64,000 nucleotides of DNA from Paenibacillus sp. FSL H7-0331 (GTDB lineage Bacteria; Bacillota; Bacilli; Paenibacillales; NBRC-103111), in NCBI RefSeq assembly GCF_001956045.1, contig NZ_MRTH01000021.1, positions 62,001 to 126,000 on the forward strand, given 5' to 3'. A model generated the notes under the pieces. The model was not told the origin of the DNA. It saw only the letters and a list, made by a program, of their open reading frames with translations, and made no database searches. Below, piece after piece: positions 17,427 to 25,387 of the stretch. The stretch's first letter is position 1. Each line of letters begins with the position of its first letter. The translations under genes were made by a program, and so were the position numbers.

Positions 17427-20400
17427 TTACAAGCTCATAATCGTAACTTCTTCCGGCCTGTATACAGCCGTGATATCACCTTGAAGATCAGCTGCAAACA
17501 TAACCGTCCGTTCGCTTTCCACGACAAAAGCATAACCTACCCCTGTAACAGGGTCCTTGATTCTGATATCCGTATCGATCGCATACTCTGAGACAAAGAT
17601 GTACAATGCGCCATCACGAAAGCTTAGCTTTCGACCATACAAGCCCGGGCAATCGCCTCCCTGATGCCATTCCAGCTCCTCTGAAACCCCTGATGCCGCT
17701 AACGCCAGCTTATACAGCTCCTCTAGTGGCTCGATTCGTTCGTTCAACTCTACCGGCAATGGGCACCAGATTAACCGACCTTGCCCCAGCTGTATATCTG
17801 TTAGCTTAGTGCTGCCTGTGTATCCCATCGAGCCCGCGCCTTCGCTGGCAGACCCTGCTTGCGTCGGTACCGGCTTTTGCTTATTGGCATCGGCAATCCG
17901 CGCACCGCCGAATGAAACCGGCAGCTTTCGTCCGCTGATTTCGAGCAGCTCTTCACGCAGCAGGTTAGTCACGACTGTCGGGCCGACCTCGGCCGTAAGT
18001 CTCGATTGAGGACGCCAATATTCATCCAGACCTACAGGACCGGTAATGAGCAGCACGCCTCCTTGCTCACTAATATGAGCAACAAGCCTATCCAACGCCT
18101 CCGTACTGAAGTTGTGCGCGCTTGGTACGATAATCAGCTTCGGTGACCAATCCGATAAAGAATCCAAATGATATTCGCTTAAACCACGTGCATGCACATT
18201 CATGCTGTAGGAGAGCGTACGCACCAGCTTCGTTGTGGCCTCATAAGCCAGCTTTCGATTCGAGAAATCGTTCGAATACGGAAATACTACAGCTGTTTCC
18301 TCAAGCTGACGCTCGACAAACAGGTCACGAATCGATTCCATAAACTGTCCAAAATCATACGATACGCCTGCTTCCGGCTTCTCTGTTCCGTCTGCCCGCA
18401 GCGCTCCAATATTCGATTCATTGATATTATTCATATAAAAGTTCGTATTCCAGATCCACTGCACTGCGCCCGCTCCGCCTGTCGAGAACGCATAAGCATA
18501 CTTACGCTCCAGGATATTGCGCAGCTCCGCTTCATTCCGTTTGGCCCGACCATCCGGCGTTTCCACGTACATAATACCCGTTTCCTGAATCAGGTTCGGC
18601 TTGTCAGCAGCCTTTGTAAAGACACCATCCCATACGAGATCATCCATTTTCCACCAGGAATGAACCGTCGTATAATCAACCGCCTCTGCGTAGAAAAACG
18701 GAGATGGACGCTGCGCTCCGAGACCCTCATCCTGCCCAACCGTAACCAGCTGCTTTGGTTGAATAGCCCTGATCGTTTGGATTAATTTGGCAGCCCATTG
18801 ATTGTGCATCTCCATCGTAAACAAGGTGTAATCGAGCCAAGGTCCACCTTTTTTTGCCAAATTTTCGGTCGTTCTAAAATTAATGTCATTCGGTTCAGGC
18901 AGCTGAGCCGCTTCAAAAGTTGGCAGCTCATCAGGCGTCATATTCCAACGTTCCTGCAGTAAGCGGACGGAGCCATGACGTTCCTTTAACCAATGAATAA
19001 AAGCTTTACGCTCGAAGGGGTCCTGGCATGAACGTGGGCCAGTGAACAAGCGGCGCGGATCGAACATGGTAGGCTCATTAATCAGGTCCCAATGTACATT
19101 GGTTGATTCCTTATGGCGCGATACAATTGCTGCAATAAATCGTTTCTGTGCTTCCACACTTCGTGGGTCCAGATAGGGGTTCACACCATCCCATGCTTCC
19201 GGAGTAAAGGCGAAAAAGTTGAAGGTGATTTCCAACTCATAACGTTTGGCCGTCAGTACAAAAGCATCAATAGCCCGCAGCACTTCCTCATATGGATGTC
19301 CATCGACAAACATCACACTGCGCCAGGCTGTCCAGATACCGGTACGCAGCATATTGATGCCAGCCCGTTTCATCTGTGCCATATCCCGATCCCATACGGC
19401 CACATTCGGCATAAACAGGAACTTTCTGGCCACGTCACTGGTCATATAGGTCATACCGACCACAGGCAGCGGACGGCCATTTTTCCAAAAATAATCACGG
19501 TCGACGCTAATCATTTCACCCTGCTGCAGCCACTGGCTATCCATGCCCCAGAAGCCTTGACGCAGCCGGCGGGTTTCTCCATCCGTGGATACCGCCTCAC
19601 ATTCCACAATATAAAAGCCGGCCTCCACCGGGATTGGCAGGCTGTTGCGGACAAATCCAAGCTCAGGTGAAGCCAGCAGCTTCGTTTCGCCCTGCCACAG
19701 AGTCGTAAACTGATCGTCCTTGTAAGAAAAGCTTGGGTCCGCAATCATCGCCGTACTATCGTTTGCCTTCTTCAGCTTTAAGGTAAATGTCCATTCTGCA
19801 TCCGTACCGCTACCACTGCTGCCAAGTCGTTGAAGCTGTAAGCTGGTCGTTACTTTATCGCCTTGCTCGTAAGAGGCATAATTGGTTTTCAGCCACATCT
19901 CGGTAACACCAAGCGATGTATAACGACTCCATTCCAGCAGCGCATTTACCCCTGCGCCCTCATGCCAGAACGCTGTACTCAACTGCTGATTAATCATAAT
20001 CCAGCGTCCACCGGTATAGGCGCCCTTCGTATTTTCAATCAGGACGGCAGGGGCTGCTGCTTCCCGACTCACCTTGCCTGCGGTTACACCAAACATCAAG
20101 GGTACAATATGCGCATCCATAGGTCCGCTTGATCCGAGCTGTCCAGGCTGATCATCCACCTTGGTCACATGGAGCACCAGGCCGTATGTAGGTTCAATTG
20201 TGAACAAGTCGATCGAGCCTGCGAATAAAGGAATATCCATGTTCGCTGTAAGTCTGGCAATGGGCGAAGGATCGATTGCAATCGCTTCATGGATGTTCAA
20301 CTGCTGATGATAGCCGGTTTGTTCGGGTTCTTTTATCCAGGATGAGGTGTCTAAGCCCACCTCCCTGTCATCGAATACCGGTACCTTGAAGGGGGCTCCC

Positions 20401-20636
20401 CCCAAATGCACAAGACCCTTTCCCTGACGCAGATGCTCAATAATTGCCGTCCATGCTGCCTTGGGTACATAGGGTCCATGCAAATGAATCAAAGTATCGG
20501 CATACGGCAGCTGCTCTGCAAGCTCGTGGGCATTGGCAATAATCGCATGCTCACCCAGCTGCTTCAAAGCCTCTGCATCAGGACGTGCTCCTGCATAAGG
20601 AAAGCTTTGATCGTAAAATACAACCGATTTACTCAT
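17427..20636 (-). CDS. Clan GH-A glycosidase, beta-galactosidase-like
   Basis: This 1069-aa protein has no signal peptide, so it is likely cytoplasmic. A beta-rich N-terminal part (1-370) precedes a TIM barrel (about 385-720) with the clan GH-A pair: acid/base E521 in DLINEPT and nucleophile E685 in NLIQETG. A flavodoxin/glutamine-amidotransferase-like domain follows (about 770-870, ending LLITGPVGLDEYW), as in GH42 beta-galactosidases, and then a beta domain. The layout fits a GH42-like or related GH-A enzyme; the sugar specificity cannot be read from sequence. GGAGG is eight bases before the ATG. It is divergent from a LacI-type regulator, with only 51 bp between the longest frames. Confidence 0.85.
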   Translation of the reverse strand: MSKSVVFYDQSFPYAGARPDAEALKQLGEHAIIANAHELAEQLPYADTLIHLHGPYVPKAAWTAIIEHLRQGKGLVHLGGAPFKVPVFDDREVGLDTSSWIKEPEQTGYHQQLNIHEAIAIDPSPIARLTANMDIPLFAGSIDLFTIEPTYGLVLHVTKVDDQPGQLGSSGPMDAHIVPLMFGVTAGKVSREAAAPAVLIENTKGAYTGGRWIMINQQLSTAFWHEGAGVNALLEWSRYTSLGVTEMWLKTNYASYEQGDKVTTSLQLQRLGSSGSGTDAEWTFTLKLKKANDSTAMIADPSFSYKDDQFTTLWQGETKLLASPELGFVRNSLPIPVEAGFYIVECEAVSTDGETRRLRQGFWGMDSQWLQQGEMISVDRDYFWKNGRPLPVVGMTYMTSDVARKFLFMPNVAVWDRDMAQMKRAGINMLRTGIWTAWRSVMFVDGHPYEEVLRAIDAFVLTAKRYELEITFNFFAFTPEAWDGVNPYLDPRSVEAQKRFIAAIVSRHKESTNVHWDLINEPTMFDPRRLFTGPRSCQDPFERKAFIHWLKERHGSVRLLQERWNMTPDELPTFEAAQLPEPNDINFRTTENLAKKGGPWLDYTLFTMEMHNQWAAKLIQTIRAIQPKQLVTVGQDEGLGAQRPSPFFYAEAVDYTTVHSWWKMDDLVWDGVFTKAADKPNLIQETGIMYVETPDGRAKRNEAELRNILERKYAYAFSTGGAGAVQWIWNTNFYMNNINESNIGALRADGTEKPEAGVSYDFGQFMESIRDLFVERQLEETAVVFPYSNDFSNRKLAYEATTKLVRTLSYSMNVHARGLSEYHLDSLSDWSPKLIIVPSAHNFSTEALDRLVAHISEQGGVLLITGPVGLDEYWRPQSRLTAEVGPTVVTNLLREELLEISGRKLPVSFGGARIADANKQKPVPTQAGSASEGAGSMGYTGSTKLTDIQLGQGRLIWCPLPVELNERIEPLEELYKLALAASGVSEELEWHQGGDCPGLYGRKLSFRDGALYIFVSEYAIDTDIRIKDPVTGVGYAFVVESERTVMFAADLQGDITAVYRPEEVTIMSL

Positions 20637-20670
20637 TCAATCAACCTCCATTTTTGTTAGGTTTGTTAGG

Positions 20671-20692
20671 TTCACAGACGGTTTTCCGTGAA
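20671..20692. promoter_or_regulatory. Candidate LacI-family operator
   Basis: An imperfect inverted repeat, TTCACAG near the left end and CCGTGAA at the right end of a 22-bp stretch, lies between the divergent glycosidase and LacI genes. Its place and symmetry fit a site through which the LacI-type protein controls the glycosidase and itself. Confidence 0.45.
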
Positions 20693-21881
20693 TCACTTTA
20701 ATGGTATGATGAGGTTAAGTCAATTGAATTTGTACGAGAGGATGATTCCTTTATCCAGCCAGCATACCAAAATAACGATGCAGCTCATTGCTGACCGATT
20801 GGGTGTTTCCAAATATACGGTGTCACAAGCATTATCAGGCAAGATCGGGGTCAGTGAAGCCACAAGAGCTGAAGTGGAAGCTATGGCAAGGGCGCTTGGC
20901 TATCGAATCAAATCGGACAAAAGAAGTGCCTATCCAAAACCACCTAAGACAGTCTCGGATGCTGCCTCGGACTTGCCCTATGCTGCTGATCTAATCGGCG
21001 ATAATGATGTGCCCCACACTGAAGCTGTTCCTGCTTATGCAGCCATTTGGGTCCATGATGCACAACGAAAAGAGCCCAGCTTCTGGTCACGCGTACTGGA
21101 CGGGGTGATGCTTGGGTGCAGCAACAATGGGTGGCAGACGCAGGTGCTTTCGTCCGACAAGCTGATGATGGACAATCTGATTTCTCCTCCGCTCACGGAC
21201 ATAACCAGTCCAGCTTGCCTTGGCTCTGTTGTGTTGGGTACGCTTCCGATCCGCTCACTCCATAAGCTCGCTCAGCTGCATCAAGCTAATGCCCCGATTA
21301 TTCTTGTTGATCATGAGGAGCCGCTCATTCGTGCCGATTGTATATTGAATGCCAATCTGGAGGCTGCCCGGTTGGCTTGCCGCCGGATCATATCGCAGGG
21401 CTGTAAGCGAATTGTATTTGTGGGAAAGGATACTTACTCTGTTAGCTTTCAGGAAAGATGGTGGGGCTGCCGCCAAGCATTGGATGAATACTCGCGCCAA
21501 TTGGAGGGCTATTCACTGAGAAAATGGACAATCTCCTATGGTCAGCCCACATGGGAGCAGCAGTTGGCCAAACGTGTGGGCGCATCTCCAACTGAAGAAC
21601 TGCCGGATGGCTTTGTTTGCGCCAACGATGAAATTGCGCTCAAGCTGTTGAAGCTGCTGCAGGAGCAATTGATACCTGTCCCTTCAAGGTGCAAGGTCAT
21701 TGGTATCGATAATATCGATGCCAGTGCCAGCTCCACACCTCCACTAACTACAGTGGAGCTGGCCAAGGAATTGCTCGGCACCAGAGCCGTGGAGGCCTTG
21801 GAACGTAATCTGAGTCATCCGAGTGTACATTCGGAAAAAGTAATTTTGTCCGCTCGACTGATAACACGGGGATCGGGGTAA
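20688..21881 (+). CDS. LacI-family transcriptional regulator
   Basis: The longest form is 397 aa. The LacI helix-turn-helix is MQLIADRLGVSKYTVSQALSG, followed by the hinge helix region (VEAMARALGYRI) and a periplasmic-binding-protein-like effector domain with VPSRCKVIGIDNID near the C-terminus. The start is uncertain. The GTG at 20688 overlaps the palindrome, and more likely starts are ATG at 20706 or TTG at 20724, the latter nine bases after GAGG. The helix-turn-helix is complete with any of these. The likely targets are the divergent glycosidase and itself. Confidence 0.92.
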   Translation: MNHFNGMMRLSQLNLYERMIPLSSQHTKITMQLIADRLGVSKYTVSQALSGKIGVSEATRAEVEAMARALGYRIKSDKRSAYPKPPKTVSDAASDLPYAADLIGDNDVPHTEAVPAYAAIWVHDAQRKEPSFWSRVLDGVMLGCSNNGWQTQVLSSDKLMMDNLISPPLTDITSPACLGSVVLGTLPIRSLHKLAQLHQANAPIILVDHEEPLIRADCILNANLEAARLACRRIISQGCKRIVFVGKDTYSVSFQERWWGCRQALDEYSRQLEGYSLRKWTISYGQPTWEQQLAKRVGASPTEELPDGFVCANDEIALKLLKLLQEQLIPVPSRCKVIGIDNIDASASSTPPLTTVELAKELLGTRAVEALERNLSHPSVHSEKVILSARLITRGSG

Positions 21882-21914
21882 TGGGCTGCTGTACGTAATG
21901 ACTGGTTTCTGCTG

Positions 21915-22688
21915 CTAATAAATCACAGTTGCTGCAAACCGCAGTCTACGATAATCCGCGATCCATCGTTCACCGTCAAACAACTGCGTATGCAGCAGCT
22001 GTTCACAGCGCACATAAGCTTCCTCCCGTTGTTCCGGGTCCAGATTGACAAAGAACATGCCCGCGAACGCGTCCAACCAATATCTAAGCCCGTTCACGCC
22101 TCCATCAAGCGGTGTCGGCCTGTCGTAATGCTCCATGGAGCACACTTCGAAGCCATGCTTCTCCAGCAGGGCACTGTATGTACCGATTGCCGGGAAGTAC
22201 CATGGATTGAGCTTATCAGCATCTATACCCCATGTGCTAAGAATCTCCGATATAGCCTGAGCTATCGCACCTATATTACCTTTGCCTCCAAACTCGGCCA
22301 CAAACCGTCCATGTTCACGCAGCGTCAGTCTGACCGACTGAATCACACGCTCGGGCTCTGTCATCCAATGCAGCGCGGCGTTGGAGAACACAGCGTCGAA
22401 GGACTCCTCCATACGAAAGGTGTGACCGTCAGCTACTGCGAACCTTAATGACGGATATTTGCTTCTCGCTTGAGCAATCATCTCCTCCGAACCGTCAATT
22501 CCCATACAATCTGCGCCGAGCTGCACAATTTCCTGAACCAGATCACCAGTCCCGCAGCCAAGGTCCAGAATCCGCTCATTCCGCTTCGGCGCCAGCAGCC
22601 CGACAACACCTTTTCCTAACCGTGACACATAGCTAATATTGCTGTCATAATGATCGGCATCCCATTTACCATTAACCTGTTTATTCAT
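21915..22688 (-). CDS. Class I SAM-dependent methyltransferase
   Basis: This 257-aa Rossmann-fold methyltransferase carries motif I ILDLGCGTGDL (about 40-50), the acidic motif II end GIDGSEEM, and the motif III/IV region FDAVFSNAALHWM. The last motif resembles trans-aconitate methyltransferase (Tam)-like and UbiE/Coq5-like proteins. The substrate is unknown. It converges on the LacI gene with 33 bp between them and no clear terminator. An AGGAG-type ribosome binding site precedes the ATG. Confidence 0.9.
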   Translation of the reverse strand: MNKQVNGKWDADHYDSNISYVSRLGKGVVGLLAPKRNERILDLGCGTGDLVQEIVQLGADCMGIDGSEEMIAQARSKYPSLRFAVADGHTFRMEESFDAVFSNAALHWMTEPERVIQSVRLTLREHGRFVAEFGGKGNIGAIAQAISEILSTWGIDADKLNPWYFPAIGTYSALLEKHGFEVCSMEHYDRPTPLDGGVNGLRYWLDAFAGMFFVNLDPEQREEAYVRCEQLLHTQLFDGERWIADYRRLRFAATVIY

Positions 22689-23067
22689 ATTCCATCAGCT
22701 CCTTTTATTCCATTATGCAACCCACAACTTAATAAGTGAAATATATTAAATTAATCACGATTATAGTTATTTCCTATTAAAGATACACGCTATTGACTTG
22801 CTTCCTATTATTGATTATACGCTGCAGCCAATTTGCGACGTATTATCGACATTAAGTGCTACAGCAGCGTGTTCTGTTCATTTTTTTAAAAGATTCCATT
22901 TACTTATGAAAACGAGTAGCTATATAATGGATTCATTATTCGTTGAGATTCAAACCACAGTAGATTTATGACTAACTCTTCGATTACACCTCAAATTCCT
23001 TCATACCATCTACAATATCGAAAGTGCTAAACCTTTTGTGAAACGATGCAGGCAGGTGAAAAAACAT
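22689..23067. other. Divergent intergenic region before the LytTR-PAS kinase
   Basis: This 379-bp AT-rich gap holds promoter-like elements for the kinase. One is TTGACT-17-TATACG at 22793-22821. The other is TTACTT-17-TATAAT at 22900-22928, giving a leader of about 130-240 bases. No open frame with a ribosome binding site or RNA gene was seen. Confidence 0.45.
22900..22928 (+). promoter_or_regulatory. Candidate promoter of the LytTR-PAS kinase gene
   Basis: TATAAT at 22923-22928 is a perfect -10 with TTACTT 17 bp upstream. A second candidate, TTGACT-17-TATACG, is at 22793-22821. Confidence 0.4.
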
Positions 23068-24606
23068 ATGCAGAAAATCCCAGTCACACGTGATGGAAAA
23101 CGAGGCTCCGATATTTTAATCGTCCAATCTGATGAGGTGGTCAAGCTGGAGCAAATCAAGGACAAGGAATTCGTTATTCATACGGCTACCGATAAATATT
23201 ATTGGGCTGCTTCGCTTGAAGCTTTTGAAGAAGCTATGTATGAGGAAGGCTTCCGGCTAATCGATCAAATGAATGTGGTCAATATGAACCATGTTACCGA
23301 ATATGACATCAAAAAAGCGGTAGTATATTTGAAGCCCGAGAATGAGACCTTCTCGAAAACTGCATCTGCCGCATGGATTCATAAAGATCATATTATCAAC
23401 GTGAAGAGCATGCTCGGTGAGTTGAAAAAGCTCGACAAAAGCAATAACCCGGATGAATTTCAGGATGATATATTTGAAACTATTCTCGCGCAGGAGGAGG
23501 ACAACCGTTTTGCCCGCTCTTATGCGATGATTCAGGCAATCTATGAGCGAAAAAAAGCGGAGAAGCAGTTGGAGCAAAGCGAGCTTCGATACAAATCTTT
23601 ATTCCAGAATAACCCCGATCCTATCTGTTCTTTTGATAGCCATGGGCATTGTACCAGCGCAAATCCTGCTATCTTCTCCATAACCGGTTATTCCGAAATC
23701 GAGCTATTAAATAAATCGATTCATCATCTGATTATTCCTGAGCATCTGGACCGTTGGCATAAGCAATTTACCGGAACGATGAGCGGAGAAACCCATCAGT
23801 ATGAGATCAGCTTTCTACATAAAGATGGTGGGATTGTCGAATTGAGCATACTGAACGTCCCCATAGTAGTCAACGGTCAGATGAGCGGCGTATACATGAT
23901 CGGCAAAGATATCAGTGAGCGCAAGCGTGCCGAGGAAATGCTGATCCGCTCCGAGAAACTGTCGATTGTTGGTCAACTGGCCGCTGGAGTTGCGCATGAA
24001 ATCCGCAATCCGTTAACCTCCTTAAAGGGCTTCGTTCAATTGATGAAGTCCAAAATATCAGGATACGAATCCTATTTCGAGATTATGCAGGACGAGCTGG
24101 AGCGAATCAACTTTATCGTCAGTGAATTTCTTGTGATTGCGAAACCGCAGTCGGTTGTTTATCAGCCGAGGGATTTGAGAGTTATTTTGCAAAATACGAT
24201 AGTTCTCGTAGGCTCACAGGCAGCACTTCACAATGTTGAGCTGATCACGGAGGCCTCGGCTAATCTGGCATTAATTAATTGTGATGAAAATCAGATCAAA
24301 CAAGTATTTATTAATGTACTGAACAACTCCATCGAATCGATGAACGAAGGCGGCCTGATCCTGATCGAGCTGCAAATGAAAGAAGCGAACCAAATTATGA
24401 TCCGCTTTACTGACCAAGGCTGTGGCATCCCGGAGGAGCGAATTCCGAGGCTCGGAGAGCCGTTCTACACCACGAAGGAAAGAGGCACAGGTCTTGGACT
24501 GATGGTCACATTCAAAATCATCGAAAATCATGGTGGCAAACTGCGAATAACAAGCGAGATCGGCGCAGGCACCACTGTTGAAATCACGATGCCTGCCATG
24601 TCATAA
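23068..24606 (+). CDS. Histidine kinase with N-terminal LytTR-like domain, PAS, HisKA and HATPase
   Basis: ATG at 23068 follows AGGTGA by eight bases (512 aa); a GTG at 23038 is in frame without a better site. Residues 1-100 look like a LytTR DNA-binding domain: opening IPVTRDGKRGSD, then YYWAASLEAFEEAM, GFRLIDQMNVVNMNHV and VVYLKPEN. In Paenibacillus such a domain normally stands alone. A linker, a PAS domain (about 175-285), the H-box GVAHEIRNPLTS with H310, and a full HATPase (NVLNNSIESMNEGG, DQGCGIP, GTGLGL) follow. The kinase part resembles sporulation kinases KinA/KinE. No membrane segment is present. No response regulator is adjacent, as for phosphorelay kinases. Confidence 0.9.
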   Translation: MQKIPVTRDGKRGSDILIVQSDEVVKLEQIKDKEFVIHTATDKYYWAASLEAFEEAMYEEGFRLIDQMNVVNMNHVTEYDIKKAVVYLKPENETFSKTASAAWIHKDHIINVKSMLGELKKLDKSNNPDEFQDDIFETILAQEEDNRFARSYAMIQAIYERKKAEKQLEQSELRYKSLFQNNPDPICSFDSHGHCTSANPAIFSITGYSEIELLNKSIHHLIIPEHLDRWHKQFTGTMSGETHQYEISFLHKDGGIVELSILNVPIVVNGQMSGVYMIGKDISERKRAEEMLIRSEKLSIVGQLAAGVAHEIRNPLTSLKGFVQLMKSKISGYESYFEIMQDELERINFIVSEFLVIAKPQSVVYQPRDLRVILQNTIVLVGSQAALHNVELITEASANLALINCDENQIKQVFINVLNNSIESMNEGGLILIELQMKEANQIMIRFTDQGCGIPEERIPRLGEPFYTTKERGTGLGLMVTFKIIENHGGKLRITSEIGAGTTVEITMPAMS

Positions 24607-24613
24607 ACATCGA

Positions 24614-25018
24614 TTAATACACATTACCAGGGTAAGGCGGATAATAAGGCTGTTGCGTCGGATACGGATAGGGATATGGATTTGGATACGCCTGATAGGG
24701 GTACGGATACGGATAGGGTACCGGATAATAGGATGGATAATTATAAGCCTGCGTCAATGCAAGCGGGAGCAACAGCGAGTTGTTGAATCCTCCATGAAAG
24801 CCATTACCATGGAAATCATTACCGTGAAATTCACCGCCGCCATGAAACCCACCCCCATGATGTCCGCCGCCACCATGTCCGCCACCATGTCCGTCTCCAT
24901 GTCCGTCTCCATGTCCACCTCCATGAAAGCCACCACCTACGGGTTCACGTGAAAAAGATATCGGCAGCATTTCATTTTGAAGCTGGGCCTGCTCCTGTGT
25001 TCCATTTTGTTTAGTCAT
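24614..25018 (-). CDS. Gly/His/Tyr/Pro-rich low-complexity protein, spore-coat-like
   Basis: This 134-aa protein has GGGAGAG five bases before its ATG. Residues 27-77 are built of HGGG, HGDG and FHGG units. A short hydrophobic patch (SLLLPLALTQ) follows, and the C-terminus is made of repeated YPYP and PYPY units ending in PYPGNVY. There is no signal peptide. Such composition is common in spore coat and exosporium proteins and in metal-binding tails, but no family is recognised. A sigma-K-like promoter lies upstream, and the gene converges with the kinase eight bases away. Coat assignment is inference. Confidence 0.7.
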   Translation of the reverse strand: MTKQNGTQEQAQLQNEMLPISFSREPVGGGFHGGGHGDGHGDGHGGGHGGGGHHGGGFHGGGEFHGNDFHGNGFHGGFNNSLLLPLALTQAYNYPSYYPVPYPYPYPYQAYPNPYPYPYPTQQPYYPPYPGNVY

Positions 25019-25062
25019 TTTAACTCTCCCTTATCCATCTGGAATGGCGATTCTCACCGTAC

Positions 25063-25088
25063 ATCATATGTACATTCGCCTACTAGGT
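25063..25088 (-). promoter_or_regulatory. Candidate sigma-K-type promoter
   Basis: On the minus strand CATATGAT (25063-25070) fits the sigma-K -10 consensus CATANNNT. An AC (25087-25088) lies exactly 16 bp upstream as the -35, about 45 bp before the Gly/His-rich gene. The motif is short, so support is modest. Confidence 0.3.
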
Positions 25089-25135
25089 GAGTTTGTGAAG
25101 GAAAATGGGCGCTGCATGGCAACTTGAATTTACAT

Positions 25136-25262
25136 TTACCCTTGATTAGACAGCTCCTGTTTGTGAAGCTTGATCGTGAATACACTGCCTTTTCCCCATA
25201 GGGATTCTACCAATTTCGCCGCGATGTGCCTTCATAACATGTTTTCCGCCCATCGAGCTCTT
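25136..25262 (-). pseudogene. Remnant of a histidine kinase C-terminus
   Basis: On the minus strand one frame reads SSMGGKHVMKAHRGEI. After a frameshift, another reads VESLWGKGSVFTIKLHKQE and ends at a TAA (25136-25138). These are the pieces that surround and follow the G2 box of PhoR/ResE-type kinases (normally [25 protein letters not shown]). Eight or so residues of the G2 box and about two bases at the junction are missing. The remnant is not translatable as a kinase. The rest of the 369-bp gap up to prkA shows no clear coding content. Confidence 0.65.
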
Positions 25263-25387
25263 CGCTTAATTCAAATTCCCAGGTCATCCATATCATACCG
25301 GAAACTCAAGTATCCCGTAATCGCAAATAACCAGCACCGTCCGTGTCCTCCTGGGAACAACGGCGGGGCTGGTTCAAAGCTTAACTT

